Assembly: GCA_002292365.1 (NCBI GenBank)
Contig: DBBU01000057.1
Location: 467-38,242 of the forward strand
DNA from: Flammeovirgaceae bacterium UBA976
Lineage (GTDB): Bacteria; Bacteroidota; Bacteroidia; Cytophagales; Cyclobacteriaceae
Length of the DNA stretch: 37,776 nt
Direction: 5' to 3'
Part shown: one piece after another, positions 9,567-19,058 of the stretch
How positions within the stretch are numbered: position 1 is the first letter of the stretch
How the letters are laid out: each line of letters begins with the position of its first letter
Made by a program: the position numbers and the translations under genes
The notes under the pieces: generated by a model
The model's database searches: none
Seen by the model: the letters and a program-made list of their open reading frames with translations, nothing else
Told to the model about the DNA's origin: nothing

Positions 9567-11755
9567 TAATTCAGAACCAATATGCTCTGCAAGTGGGCAT
9601 CAAAATTTTGAAGTGTCGTTGCCAAAATGGTCACCTGGGACCGGCATTCCTCCCAATTTTCTTGTTCGATCGCCTCTCTTACGCCTGGGAGCGTTTTAAC
9701 GCCATATCCCGTGTAAAAGCCCGGTGCATAAATCTGATGCCGGTACCAACTCCTTCGGGGTAGACCCGACACAAAAGTCAAAACCTGTTCAGCATGCATG
9801 AGTTTGTCATTAAGGGCATCTTTAGAAACCAAGGAAATGAGTGACTTACCTTCAAGAGTATCTATTGTGACCTTCAGATTGGCCAGAGCATTGTATAAAG
9901 GTGAAAAATCGACATAAGGCACAATGGCTTTCTTAACAGGCTGATTGAATGGTTTTTTTGGATCTGCGGTCAAAGAAAATACTTTCTTATTGATCAAGTT
10001 ATTGTGTTGCTCAACTGCCCCACGCATCATATTTGTCAATGCATTAATTTCTGTTAAGTAACCCTGCACAGTCGTGTGCCATGCCTGAAACTCGAAAGGC
10101 AATACTTCAGCATTTGCCAATCTCAAAACTATGCGTCCCGCTATTTTCGCCAACGCAATTCCATAAGCCATGTCCGGATCCTTGAATCGTTTGAAATGAG
10201 CATAGGTATCATAAATGGTATGGTATTCTCCTCCCGAATTTTCACCACCAAATCCAATATTAAGCGCTGCAATACCTGCATGCTGGATAAAAGGGGTATA
10301 ATCAGAACCTGAGCCTAAAGCATACAATCCCGGATTACCATCGCCTCCATTCAATAAATCTCTGGCCCCAAGTCGTTCCGCCACGGATACACCTTTTTGG
10401 GGATCCATCACATCTGTCGTCACCTCCTTTACCATCGCCTCAAGGGAATGAGATCCCCCTGCACCCAAAAATCCACGGCCATTACCATCTGTATTGATGT
10501 AGGCTACCGTTTTATGTTGTAGCTCTTCGAGATGATCCTCCACCCATTCGGTAGAGCCAATCAAACCTGGCTCTTCAGCATCCCATGCACAATAGATAAG
10601 GGTTCTTTTTGGGTTTTTCCCTGCTTTTCCCAACATTCCGACTGCCCTAGCCTCTTCCAACAAGGCGACCATGCCACTCACAGGATCAGCAGCCCCATGA
10701 ACCCAAGCATCGTGATGATTTCCTCTGATGACCCATTGATCAGGAAAATCTGTACCCTTAAGAGTCGCGATCACATTATGAGCAGGCTTTAACTGCCAAT
10801 CAAAAGTTAACTTTAAATGAACCTTAGCCGGTCCAGGTCCAATGTGATAAGTAATAGGTAACGCACCTCGCCATGATGGGGGGGCCACTTGCCCTTCAAG
10901 GGCGGCCAACAACGGCAAGGCATCTTCATATGAAATGGGTAATACTGGAATTTTTGTAATAGTAGGGGCATCCTTTCGATCAAGTCTTTTGGCATTTTTA
11001 GTAGCTCCATAACCCGGAGTAAGGACATCACCCGGATACAGCGGCATATCCATTACGGATCCCCTTTGTACGCCTGTAGCATTTTTAAAAGCTCCCTTAG
11101 GGTATACATCCCCAGCATAAAATCCATCATCCTTGGGATCTGAATAAATGATGCATCCAATGGCTCCTTTCTCTGCTGCCAATTTAGGTTTAATCCCCCT
11201 CCAAGAACCATAGTATTTAGCGATGACAATTTTTCCTTTGACATCTATCCCCCTTTTCTCTAACTCCTCATAATCTGCCGGAATTCCGTAATTAACAAAT
11301 ACGAGCTCCGCTGTCACATCGCCATCAGTAGAAAACGCATTGTAACTTGGCAACAAAGCATCCCCTTGATCCGTATCGGCATCTCCTGCGACGGGAACAG
11401 CGGTCAACTTCGCCTTGTATTTTTCAGGAGCTATCAACTCAAGCAAACGTACTTTTGGATAAGGAAATAATACCTGATAGGTCTCAATTTTCGCATCATA
11501 GCCCCATGATTTAAATTGCTTGACCATCCATTCGGCATTTTTTCTTCCATAAGCCGTTCCCAGATAATGAGGCTCTGCAGACATGAATTTCATCCATTGA
11601 TCCAGGTTATCGGCTGAAAGTATTTTATCAAACTCCGCTTCAAGATTTTTTTGTTGGGATACTTGATGAGCTTCAAAACCGATAATGGAAGATTGAGAAA
11701 AGGTTAAGCCATTTTGCAAGATCAGCAGCAACCCAATAACTATTTTTATTTTCAT
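9566..11755 (-). CDS. M28 family metallopeptidase, glutamate carboxypeptidase II (PSMA)-like, exported
   Basis: 729 residues with an N-terminal signal peptide (residues 1 to about 20, LLLILQNGLTFSQS), so periplasmic or exported. The order is that of glutamate carboxypeptidase II: a protease-associated domain (about 125-270), the M28 catalytic domain (about 325-560), and a helical transferrin-receptor-like dimerisation domain (about 590-725). The two-zinc site is complete: His348 in HHDAW, Asp357 in AADP, catalytic pair Glu394-Glu395 in DAEEPGLIGSTEW, Asp423 in INTDG, and His in YHTIYDTY. It probably removes C-terminal acidic residues or trims peptides. It is upstream of and coupled to the agmatinase-like gene. 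Confidence 0.92.
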   Translation of the reverse strand: MKIKIVIGLLLILQNGLTFSQSSIIGFEAHQVSQQKNLEAEFDKILSADNLDQWMKFMSAEPHYLGTAYGRKNAEWMVKQFKSWGYDAKIETYQVLFPYPKVRLLELIAPEKYKAKLTAVPVAGDADTDQGDALLPSYNAFSTDGDVTAELVFVNYGIPADYEELEKRGIDVKGKIVIAKYYGSWRGIKPKLAAEKGAIGCIIYSDPKDDGFYAGDVYPKGAFKNATGVQRGSVMDMPLYPGDVLTPGYGATKNAKRLDRKDAPTITKIPVLPISYEDALPLLAALEGQVAPPSWRGALPITYHIGPGPAKVHLKLTFDWQLKPAHNVIATLKGTDFPDQWVIRGNHHDAWVHGAADPVSGMVALLEEARAVGMLGKAGKNPKRTLIYCAWDAEEPGLIGSTEWVEDHLEELQHKTVAYINTDGNGRGFLGAGGSHSLEAMVKEVTTDVMDPQKGVSVAERLGARDLLNGGDGNPGLYALGSGSDYTPFIQHAGIAALNIGFGGENSGGEYHTIYDTYAHFKRFKDPDMAYGIALAKIAGRIVLRLANAEVLPFEFQAWHTTVQGYLTEINALTNMMRGAVEQHNNLINKKVFSLTADPKKPFNQPVKKAIVPYVDFSPLYNALANLKVTIDTLEGKSLISLVSKDALNDKLMHAEQVLTFVSGLPRRSWYRHQIYAPGFYTGYGVKTLPGVREAIEQENWEECRSQVTILATTLQNFDAHLQSILVLN

Positions 11756-11830
11756 AGTACTTATGTTTATAAAATGAAATTAACCCATCTTTGATTCATT
11801 CACGAACCGTTCAAATAAAACCTCTGTTTT

Positions 11831-13504
11831 TTAGTTGTTTTTCTTGGTCCAGCCGTCTCTTAAGGTGAGGGTCCTATTGAAAATGAGCTTTTCTGAATGG
11901 CTGTCTTCATCTACCCTGAAATATCCGATCCGTTCAAATTGAAACTGATCGCCCACTTGGGCATCTCTAACAGAAGGTTCCAAAAGCGCCTGCGTATTGA
12001 TGGTCAAAGAATCTGGATTCAAATGATTTTTAAAGTCATCATCTATCTTATTCAGATTTTCAGTAAGAAATAAGCGATCATACATTCGTATTTCGGCCGA
12101 AACCGCATGCGGAGCGGACACCCAGCCTAGGGTTCCTTTTACTTTTTTTCCACTGGTATCTTGGCCACTCTTGGTATTGGGATCGTATTCAGCATAGATT
12201 TCAATGATCTCCCCTTTTTCAGATTTTTTCAATCCTGTACATTTAATGATATAGCCCTTTTTAAGACGAACTTCACGATCAGGCCCCAGTCTAAACCATT
12301 TTCGGGGACTTGGGGGATGTTCCATAAAGTCTGACCTATCAATGAAGAGTTCACGAGTAAAAGGTATCTCACGAGTACCTGAGTTTTCATCCTCCGGATT
12401 GTTTTCAGCCGTCATGATCTCCTGATGATCCTCTGGCCAATTGGTAATAATTAACTTAATAGGATCCATGATACCAAAGATGCGATGGGCTGTTTTATTT
12501 AAATCTTCACGTACCGAATGTTCCAATAAGGCCACATCGGTAATGCCATCTCTTCTCGCCAATCCAATGGTATCTGTGAATTTTCTGATTGATCGAGCAG
12601 TAAATCCCCTTCTTCGAATACCCGAAATCGTAGGCATCCTGGGATCGTCCCAACCCGCAACATAATGTCCTTCAACCAATTCACGAAGACTTCTTTTACT
12701 TACAATTGTATAACTCAAATTTAATCGGGCGAACTCTGTCTGCTTCGAAGGATGAATCTCTAATTCCCGAATAAGCCAATCATATAAAGGCCTATGTACC
12801 TCAAACTCGAGGGTACAAAGAGAATGGGTAATTTTCTCCATGCTGTCCGACTGTCCATGTGCAAAATCATAGGTAGGATAAATACACCATTTTGATCCTG
12901 TACGATGGTGCTCCATGTGCTTAATTCGATACAAAATAGGATCCCTCATATGCATATTTGGGCTACTCATATCAATTTTGGCACGAAGCACTCTTTCTCC
13001 CTCTTCAAATGCCCCTGATTTCATGGCTTCAAAGATTTCAATATTTTCTATGATCGTCCGATTTCTAAAGGGGCTTTCTTTTCCGGGTTCAGTCGGTGAT
13101 CCTTTAAGCTCATTGAATTGAACTGCGCTTAACTCGTCAACATAAGCAGCCCCTTTTTCAATCAAGCGAATGGCGAACTCATATAGCTTTTCAAAATAGT
13201 CTGAAGTATGATGGGCAGATGATCCCCAATCAAAGCCTAGCCATTTAATGTCTGCTTTGATAGCATCCACATATTCAGTTTCTTCTTTTTCAGGATTGGT
13301 ATCATCAAATCTAAGATTGCACTGACCTCCATATTTTTGAGCCAATCCAAAATTTAAACATATCGATTTGGCGTGACCGATATGTAAATACCCATTGGGC
13401 TCAGGAGGAAAACGCGTAATGACCTTTTGAACGTTGCCTTCCTTCAAATCCGCCTCTATAAGCTGCTCAATAAAATTTAATGATTCTTTTTTATTTTGGT
13501 CCAT
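11831..13504 (-). CDS. glnS: Glutaminyl-tRNA synthetase
   Basis: 557 residues, close to E. coli GlnRS. It charges tRNA-Gln directly. The class I HIGH signature is in PPEPNGYLHIGHAKS (about 33-47), the KMSKS equivalent is TIVSKRSL (about 267-274), and FDDTNPEKE is the usual GlnRS/GluRS block. GlnRS rather than GluRS is indicated by the C-terminal two-barrel anticodon domain (about 345-550) and the LRFDDTNPEKEETEYVDAI pattern. It is monocistronic, divergent from the FKBP lipoprotein across a 196-base gap. The 75-base gap to the peptidase gene downstream has no clear terminator. Confidence 0.96.
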   Translation of the reverse strand: MDQNKKESLNFIEQLIEADLKEGNVQKVITRFPPEPNGYLHIGHAKSICLNFGLAQKYGGQCNLRFDDTNPEKEETEYVDAIKADIKWLGFDWGSSAHHTSDYFEKLYEFAIRLIEKGAAYVDELSAVQFNELKGSPTEPGKESPFRNRTIIENIEIFEAMKSGAFEEGERVLRAKIDMSSPNMHMRDPILYRIKHMEHHRTGSKWCIYPTYDFAHGQSDSMEKITHSLCTLEFEVHRPLYDWLIRELEIHPSKQTEFARLNLSYTIVSKRSLRELVEGHYVAGWDDPRMPTISGIRRRGFTARSIRKFTDTIGLARRDGITDVALLEHSVREDLNKTAHRIFGIMDPIKLIITNWPEDHQEIMTAENNPEDENSGTREIPFTRELFIDRSDFMEHPPSPRKWFRLGPDREVRLKKGYIIKCTGLKKSEKGEIIEIYAEYDPNTKSGQDTSGKKVKGTLGWVSAPHAVSAEIRMYDRLFLTENLNKIDDDFKNHLNPDSLTINTQALLEPSVRDAQVGDQFQFERIGYFRVDEDSHSEKLIFNRTLTLRDGWTKKNN

Positions 13505-13681
13505 GAATGCTCCGTTTAAGATGCAAATTAAATCAGTTTTTTAGATTGGCCCTTTTTAATCTTAAATCGAATCCATATTAATGCTCAATTAATTTCTCTT
13601 AAAAAGAGGTGCTTAGATAAATTTTGAGCCTTTTGAAGGATTCATATTTGCCTTATTTTTAATAATTCAATAAAAACCCAT

Positions 13682-13689
13682 TATATTCG
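13682..13689 (+). promoter_or_regulatory. Possible -7 element upstream of the FKBP gene
   Basis: TATATTCG differs at one position from the Bacteroidota -7 consensus TANNTTTG and lies 11 bases before the ATG at 13701. No convincing TTTG is found 19-21 bases upstream; a TTTG at 13647 is 31 bases away, which is too far. If used, the leader would be only a few bases long. Confidence 0.3.
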
Positions 13690-13700
13690 CATTTCATTTT

Positions 13701-14372
13701 ATGATCATGCAAAAAATTCAAATTTCGATTTTAGTAGCTATAGTAGCACTATTCTCAAACTGTTCGGATAAATCAGCATCTGCGCAAGTCCAACTTAAAA
13801 CGTTTAAAGATAGCTTAAGCTACAGTTTTGGTGCCCTATTGGCAGAACAAATTAAACCACAGCTAGAAGATATCGATATAGCCATGGTTACCGCAGCATT
13901 TAGAGAAGCCCTAAGCGATACCAGCCGACTGACTATGGAGCAATGTCAACAAGTTTATATGGCCTTCAATGAGAGAAAAACGGAGAGCCTAGCAGAAGAA
14001 GGAGTAGCTTTTCTTCAAGAAAATGCTACTAAAGAAGGTGTCCAAACTACAGCCAGTGGCCTTCAATACAAAATTTTACAGGCCGGTACAGGAGAGTTTC
14101 CCACCGCTGAAAGTACTGTTACGGTACATTATACTGGTACATTGATAGATGGAACTGTTTTTGACTCTTCTGTCGAGCGCGGTGAGCCTATCTCTTTCCC
14201 TTTAAGTGGTGTCATCCCCGGATGGACGGAAGGAGTACAACTCATTAATGTAGGAGGTAAAATTGAACTTACCATCCCTTACGAGTTGGGTTATGGAGAA
14301 AGAGGGTCAGGTCCCATTCCTCCTAGATCTGTATTAATATTTGAAGTCGAACTGATTTCTATCGAAACCTAA
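13701..14372 (+). CDS. FKBP-type peptidyl-prolyl cis-trans isomerase, predicted lipoprotein
   Basis: 223 residues. A lipoprotein signal (ILVAIVALFSNC, Cys at about 21) is followed by an FkpA/Mip-type helical dimerisation region (about 35-110, SYSFGALLAEQIKPQLEDID) and one FKBP domain (about 118-222). Active-site aromatics and hallmark residues are visible: VTVHYTGTLIDGTVFDSS, then GVIPGWTEGVQLINVGGK, then IPYELGYGERG. It would help fold envelope proteins after export. The second Met (third codon) could also be the start. It is convergent with the rhomboid gene, with an A/T-tract inverted repeat between the stops. Closest characterised relatives by architecture are FkpA and FklB. Confidence 0.93.
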   Translation: MIMQKIQISILVAIVALFSNCSDKSASAQVQLKTFKDSLSYSFGALLAEQIKPQLEDIDIAMVTAAFREALSDTSRLTMEQCQQVYMAFNERKTESLAEEGVAFLQENATKEGVQTTASGLQYKILQAGTGEFPTAESTVTVHYTGTLIDGTVFDSSVERGEPISFPLSGVIPGWTEGVQLINVGGKIELTIPYELGYGERGSGPIPPRSVLIFEVELISIET

Positions 14373-14424
14373 AAAAAAACTCATTTAAAGGCCCTACTCA
14401 TTCATTTTGGTTAGTTTTTTTAGG
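14368..14424. terminator. A/T-tract inverted repeat between convergent genes
   Basis: The arms CCTAAAAAAAAACT (14368-14381) and AGTTTTTTTAGG (14413-14424) are inverted copies apart from two extra As in the left arm. They lie just between the FKBP stop and the rhomboid stop. The symmetric A-run/T-run layout gives a U-tract in either direction, so a bidirectional terminator is plausible, but the stem is A:T rich and the loop of about 31 bases is long. Confidence 0.3.
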
Positions 14425-14425
14425 C

Positions 14426-15049
14426 TTAAAAAGGGCTATAGCTTAAGATTTTTTCTAGGAATATGGCTGCTGACTCAGGATGTATCCAAATACTGAAAAC
14501 AATTCCATACAAGGCACCATACGAATGGGCTTCGTGGTTGATGTTTTGAGATAGGTTTTTCCCTTGGGTAAAAGAATAAATGAGAAAAATAACTCCCAAG
14601 ATAAATCCAGGAAAACAAAGTACTGCGAAAAGACATATTTTGTTCAAGGGGGCATAGATGATACTCGCAAATACCATAGCTGAAACTGCTCCAGAGGCTC
14701 CTAAGGTATTATATCCAGGCCTATTTCTATTTTTTAAAAATCCTGGAAAATCTGAAACAACAAGGGCAGACAGATAGAAGAAAACAAATACAACAGCCGC
14801 ATTTGATCCCAAAATATAACCGAAATATTGCTCCACAGCACCACCAAAAAAGTACAGTGTAAACATATTAAATCCCAAATGTGAATAGCCGTCGTGGACG
14901 AGACCCGAAGTAATTAGTCTCCAATATTGGTGCCTCTTCATGACCTCATGTGGATTCATCATAAGTTGGACATAAAGATTCGTATTGTTCTGTGCATAAA
15001 TACTGATCAATAACGTCAACACAATAATGATTAAATTTAAACTCATCAT
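14426..15049 (-). CDS. Rhomboid family intramembrane serine protease
   Basis: 207 residues with about six hydrophobic segments, the minimal rhomboid fold. The catalytic serine motif is GASGAVSAM (about 117-125) and the histidine is in HEAHSYGALYG (about 172-182). The L1-loop region HEVMKRHQYWRLITSGLVHDGYSHLGFNM, described here by its key residues W43/R44 and H51, H57, matches bacterial rhomboids, which cut single-pass membrane proteins inside the bilayer. Two adjacent ATGs can serve as start. It lies 23 bases downstream of the polyprenyl synthase gene on the same strand. The substrate is unknown. Confidence 0.92.
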   Translation of the reverse strand: MMSLNLIIIVLTLLISIYAQNNTNLYVQLMMNPHEVMKRHQYWRLITSGLVHDGYSHLGFNMFTLYFFGGAVEQYFGYILGSNAAVVFVFFYLSALVVSDFPGFLKNRNRPGYNTLGASGAVSAMVFASIIYAPLNKICLFAVLCFPGFILGVIFLIYSFTQGKNLSQNINHEAHSYGALYGIVFSIWIHPESAAIFLEKILSYSPF

Positions 15050-15072
15050 TTAATTATTTGCTTTTATATTTA

Positions 15073-16047
15073 CTAGCCTTCTCTTTTAATCAAGCTTTTT
15101 GCAAAATTATTGAAAAAATCAAGGCCTTCTTTATCACAATCAATGGTTTTAAGCAATCTAAAAGCCTCATCAAAATAAGCATCCATTTTAATTTTTACGA
15201 GCTGGGGGATTCCCAAGTCATTAAAGATATTTTTAACGCCTGCTACTTTCTCCATAGAATCTACATCCCTCATACTGATCCAGCCATTCAATTGGCTACG
15301 CACATCGGTTCCTGCAAGATCTAAAGCATTGATCATTAAAAATGTTTTTTTATTGGCGATAATGTCTCCCCCCACTTGCTTACCTACTTTTTGTTGATCT
15401 CCATAAACATCTAACAAATCATCCATCAACTGGAAGCCGAGCCCTAGGTTTTCTCCCACCTTATAGAGTCGCTCTTGATCCTCACGCCCAAAGCCGCCCA
15501 TTATCCCTCCTAATTCCATACTAAAACCCAATAATACCGCGGTCTTCAACCTAATCATCTCCAAATAATCTGCTTGAGAAACATCGACGATCTGCTCAAA
15601 ATCCAAATCCAATTGCTGCCCTTCACAGACTTCCAAAGCCGTTTCATTAAATCGATTCATAGCCAATAATAAGTAACTGGGATCGATCTTAGTGATCAGT
15701 TGATAGGCTTTTACGAACATCGCATCGCCACTTAAGATGGCGGTATTTTGATTCCACTTTTCATGAACTGAGGGCTGACCTCTACGGAGCGGTGCTGCAT
15801 CCATAATATCATCATGCATTAAGGTGAAATTATGAAATACTTCGACCGCTAAGGCTGGATCTAATGCTTTTGGATTCTGCATCCCTCGCAGCTGTGCAGT
15901 CAACAAAACCAGCAAAGGTCTAAATCTTTTTCCACCCAAAGCCAATAAGTAGCCAATGGGTTCATAAAGGTTCCGAGGCTGTGCTTTTACCTCTAATTGA
16001 ACCAAGCGAGTATCAATTGATTTTCGTAAAGTGATTATTGATTCCAT
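15073..16047 (-). CDS. Trans-isoprenyl diphosphate synthase (polyprenyl synthetase)
   Basis: 324 residues, an all-alpha class I prenyltransferase that lengthens allylic diphosphates with isopentenyl diphosphate. The first aspartate-rich motif is LMHDDIMDAAPLRRG (about 76-90) and the second is GFQLMDDLLDVYGD (about 203-216); the GGKRFRP substrate-binding block is near 34-40. Product chain length cannot be told with certainty; the residues before the first motif are F-H-N-F-T-L, similar to short-to-medium chain synthases of Bacteroidota that supply menaquinone or farnesyl/geranylgeranyl chains. It is downstream of rnr after about 119 bases and upstream of the rhomboid gene. A prenyl-acceptor enzyme candidate (UbiA-like) lies elsewhere in this window. 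Confidence 0.92.
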   Translation of the reverse strand: MESIITLRKSIDTRLVQLEVKAQPRNLYEPIGYLLALGGKRFRPLLVLLTAQLRGMQNPKALDPALAVEVFHNFTLMHDDIMDAAPLRRGQPSVHEKWNQNTAILSGDAMFVKAYQLITKIDPSYLLLAMNRFNETALEVCEGQQLDLDFEQIVDVSQADYLEMIRLKTAVLLGFSMELGGIMGGFGREDQERLYKVGENLGLGFQLMDDLLDVYGDQQKVGKQVGGDIIANKKTFLMINALDLAGTDVRSQLNGWISMRDVDSMEKVAGVKNIFNDLGIPQLVKIKMDAYFDEAFRLLKTIDCDKEGLDFFNNFAKSLIKREG

Positions 16048-16166
16048 TTATTTAATGTGTACTAAATCTGTGATTAAAAGGGCGCTGAAAAATTTATTAC
16101 TCCCTAACGTCACCGTTCCAAATTAGCCCTATCCTAACAAAGATCAATCAAATCTTTCAAAGTAGG

Positions 16167-18329
16167 TTATTTTTCAACCCAAAGCAAATCTATCGTTCTT
16201 CGGTCTATGTCTGTTTTTACCACCTTGACATGAATCTCATCACCCAAGGAAATTATTCCCCCAGTCCGTCTGCCGACGATCCGATATTGCTTTTCATCAT
16301 ATTGAAACTGATCATGGTCTATATCTACAATTCTAATCATTCCCTCACATTTAGTGGCACTGATTTCTACAAATAAGCCCCATTCAGTCACCCCTGATAC
16401 AATTCCATCAAAAGTTTCTCCTAACATTCCGGACATAAATTCAACCTGCTTGAATTTTATGGATGCTCTTTCTGCCTCGGCAGCCCTTTTCTCTCGTTCT
16501 GATGAGTGCATGCATTTTTGTTCGATGGCCTCTTTTTCGGGAGGGTTTTTTCCTTCCAAATAATCCCAAAGCAACCTATGAACCATTACATCGGGATACC
16601 TGCGAATGGGGGAAGTAAAATGGGTATAATGCTCAAAGGCCAAGCCAAAATGACCCTTAGCTTCTGTGGTGTACCGTGCTTTGGCCATGGATCTGATGGC
16701 TATGGACTCTAATACATGCTGTTCTGGCTTACCTTGTATGTCTGCCAATAATTTATTTAGATTTTTAGAGATTCTTCCTTGGGTCAAAAGTTGATGGCCA
16801 AACTTACTTGCAAAATTTGAAAAATTATCTAACTTTTCTGAGTCCGGGTCATTATGAACTCGGTATACAAAAGGAAGACTGTCTTCTGGTTGTTTACCTT
16901 TTTTCTTATCAAAAATAAAAGTAGCGACCTCCCTATTAGCCAAGAGCATGAATTCTTCGATCATCTTATGAGCTTCTTTTCGCTCTTTGGATATCACTTC
17001 CAAAGGCTTCCCTTTCTCATCCAATCTAAATTTTACTTCTACCGATTCAAAGTTTACCGCTCCATTGGCGAAACGCTGCTTCCGGATTTTTCCAGCGAGG
17101 TCATTGAGGAGTAATATTTCATCTTGATAATCTCCCGCATTTCCTTCAATAATTTCTTGGGCATCTTCATAAGCAAATCTTCTGTCCGAATAGATGACCG
17201 TTCTTCCAAACCATTTGCCAAATACTTTTCCTTGATCATTGATTTCAAAAACCGCCGAGAAGGTTAACTTTTCTTCTTTCGGTCGCAATGAGCACAAGCC
17301 ATTAGACAATTTTTCAGGCAACATAGGTATGGTTCTATCCACTAAATAAACAGAAGTCGCCCGTTCAAAAGCTTCTTTTTCAAGTAAGGAATCGGGTGTA
17401 ACATAATGCGAAACATCCGCTATATGAATACCTACTTCAACATGCCCATTCTCCATTTTTTTTACAGATAACGCGTCATCAAAATCTTTCGCATCGTGGG
17501 GGTCAATAGTGAACGTCACCTTCTTTCTAAAATCTCTTCGCTTGTTTATTTCCTCCTTTGAGATGGCTACAGGAATGAGCGCTGCCGCTGCTTCTACTTT
17601 TTTAGAAAATTCGAAAGGCAGACCATATTCTGCCATAATCGCATGAATCTCAGTGTTGTTTTCTCCTGCTTGACCCAAGACATGGGTTATACTTCCAAGG
17701 GGACTTTTATTTTCCTTATTGGCCCATTTATCAATCTTTACTAAAACCTTATCGTTATGAATAGCCTCTTTAAATTTTTGTGGGTAAACCATCACGTCGA
17801 AAAAAATATTTCTACTATCCAACACCACAAAACCAAATTTCTGAGATACTTCAAGTCGCCCTACAAATTCATTTTTGGCCCGCTTAACTATGGAAATCAC
17901 ACGTCCCTCGGGTCGTTGACTGGCCTTTGCTCCACTCATCATCTGAATAGTAACGGTATCTCCGTGCATGGCAAAATTCAAGTCTTTGGATTTTACCCAA
18001 ACATCATCTGAAAGCGATGCCACCATGATATAGGCAAACTTAGGATTGACATGATCAACCGTTCCCTCATAATAGGTAGGCTCTTTAGCGGTAATCCATC
18101 GCCCATCAGTTCCACGACGCAATTGCCTTTCGGCCTCCATTTTAAACAATAATTCCTTTATAAACTCTTTGGATTTACCATCCCGTATTCTCAAGTGTTT
18201 AACTACCTGACTGAAACTAAACGACTCATTGGGTCTATTTTGAAAATGTAATTTGACCTCTTCCTTTATCTTGATTTTGACTCGTGGAATTTTTCCATGA
18301 GTACTTGATGATTTCTTTTTTCTAGACAT
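16167..18329 (-). CDS. rnr: Ribonuclease R
   Basis: 720 residues. It degrades structured RNA processively from the 3' end. Domains in order are an N-terminal winged-helix region (about 20-65), two cold-shock-type OB domains (about 66-225), the RNB catalytic domain (about 255-585) with its Mg2+-binding aspartates in DPHDAKDFDDALS (about 285), and a C-terminal S1 domain (about 632-715) beginning GETFDGIVSGVTEWGLFVE. HFTSPIRRYPD near 575 is the usual RNB signature. It lacks the long lysine-rich C-terminal tail of E. coli RNase R. The start is 3 bases from the stop of the PolB-like exonuclease, so the two are probably co-expressed. Confidence 0.96.
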   Translation of the reverse strand: MSRKKKSSSTHGKIPRVKIKIKEEVKLHFQNRPNESFSFSQVVKHLRIRDGKSKEFIKELLFKMEAERQLRRGTDGRWITAKEPTYYEGTVDHVNPKFAYIMVASLSDDVWVKSKDLNFAMHGDTVTIQMMSGAKASQRPEGRVISIVKRAKNEFVGRLEVSQKFGFVVLDSRNIFFDVMVYPQKFKEAIHNDKVLVKIDKWANKENKSPLGSITHVLGQAGENNTEIHAIMAEYGLPFEFSKKVEAAAALIPVAISKEEINKRRDFRKKVTFTIDPHDAKDFDDALSVKKMENGHVEVGIHIADVSHYVTPDSLLEKEAFERATSVYLVDRTIPMLPEKLSNGLCSLRPKEEKLTFSAVFEINDQGKVFGKWFGRTVIYSDRRFAYEDAQEIIEGNAGDYQDEILLLNDLAGKIRKQRFANGAVNFESVEVKFRLDEKGKPLEVISKERKEAHKMIEEFMLLANREVATFIFDKKKGKQPEDSLPFVYRVHNDPDSEKLDNFSNFASKFGHQLLTQGRISKNLNKLLADIQGKPEQHVLESIAIRSMAKARYTTEAKGHFGLAFEHYTHFTSPIRRYPDVMVHRLLWDYLEGKNPPEKEAIEQKCMHSSEREKRAAEAERASIKFKQVEFMSGMLGETFDGIVSGVTEWGLFVEISATKCEGMIRIVDIDHDQFQYDEKQYRIVGRRTGGIISLGDEIHVKVVKTDIDRRTIDLLWVEK

Positions 18330-18332
18330 ATG

Positions 18333-19058
18333 TTATTGATCAACACGCGTAATATTTTTTTTCTTGACCGCGGGCAAACCTTTCAATTTTAAATAAACTT
18401 GAGCTGTGGCAATCACATCTCCTTGACAATAATTCACAATCTCCATGAGACCCTGATTATCACTGTAATATACCTTATTGACTTGAGAACCGTCAATATT
18501 TGATTTACTCGAATCGATATTAAATAAGGACGTCAATAAATCTAAAGACATATAATTTTTTTTGTCCCCAAACTTCCAGAGGTCCATGGTGTCGATATGC
18601 TGTACTTCCCATGGCTTTTTTCCAGATAAATTTAAGGCTTGAGGAATGGGTACTTCGTTGACAATCATGCGTCGACACAGAAAAGGAAAATCAAATTCTC
18701 TCCCATTATGACCACATAATTTTAAATATTGTTGATTGAATTTGGTCTCTAAAAATACTTTAAACGCATATAGCAATTTTGCCTCATCATGATCTTGAAA
18801 GGAAGTAACCCGTAGGGCAGCCTCCCCCTCAACTTCATGAAATATCCCCACGGCGATGACAATGATTTTTCCAAATTCAGCAAAAATTCCTGCTTTTTCA
18901 AAATACAAATCACTCGCTGATTTTTCATCATCATTGCGCAATTGAAGGGCTTTTCTTTCCCAATGATATCGCAAATTTTCAGGTAGTGTCTCAAAACTTG
19001 AGGATCCACTCACCGTTTCAATATCAATGATCAACAAGTTTTTTAATTCGGAATTCAT
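18333..19058 (-). CDS. PolB-like 3'-5' exonuclease (DnaQ/DEDD superfamily)
   Basis: 241 residues forming a stand-alone exonuclease domain like that of family-B DNA polymerases, without a polymerase domain. Exo I is LLIIDIETVSG (Asp12, Glu14), Exo II is CGHNGREFDFPFL (Asn117, Asp122), and Exo III is YCQGDVIATAQVY (Tyr about 209, Asp about 213), giving the DEDDy set. It starts in a 4-base ATGA overlap with the upstream small gene and ends 3 bases before rnr. That suggests a role in DNA or RNA trimming alongside RNase R; the natural substrate is not established. It resembles the family described as predicted 3'-5' exonuclease related to PolB. Confidence 0.85.
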   Translation of the reverse strand: MNSELKNLLIIDIETVSGSSSFETLPENLRYHWERKALQLRNDDEKSASDLYFEKAGIFAEFGKIIVIAVGIFHEVEGEAALRVTSFQDHDEAKLLYAFKVFLETKFNQQYLKLCGHNGREFDFPFLCRRMIVNEVPIPQALNLSGKKPWEVQHIDTMDLWKFGDKKNYMSLDLLTSLFNIDSSKSNIDGSQVNKVYYSDNQGLMEIVNYCQGDVIATAQVYLKLKGLPAVKKKNITRVDQ

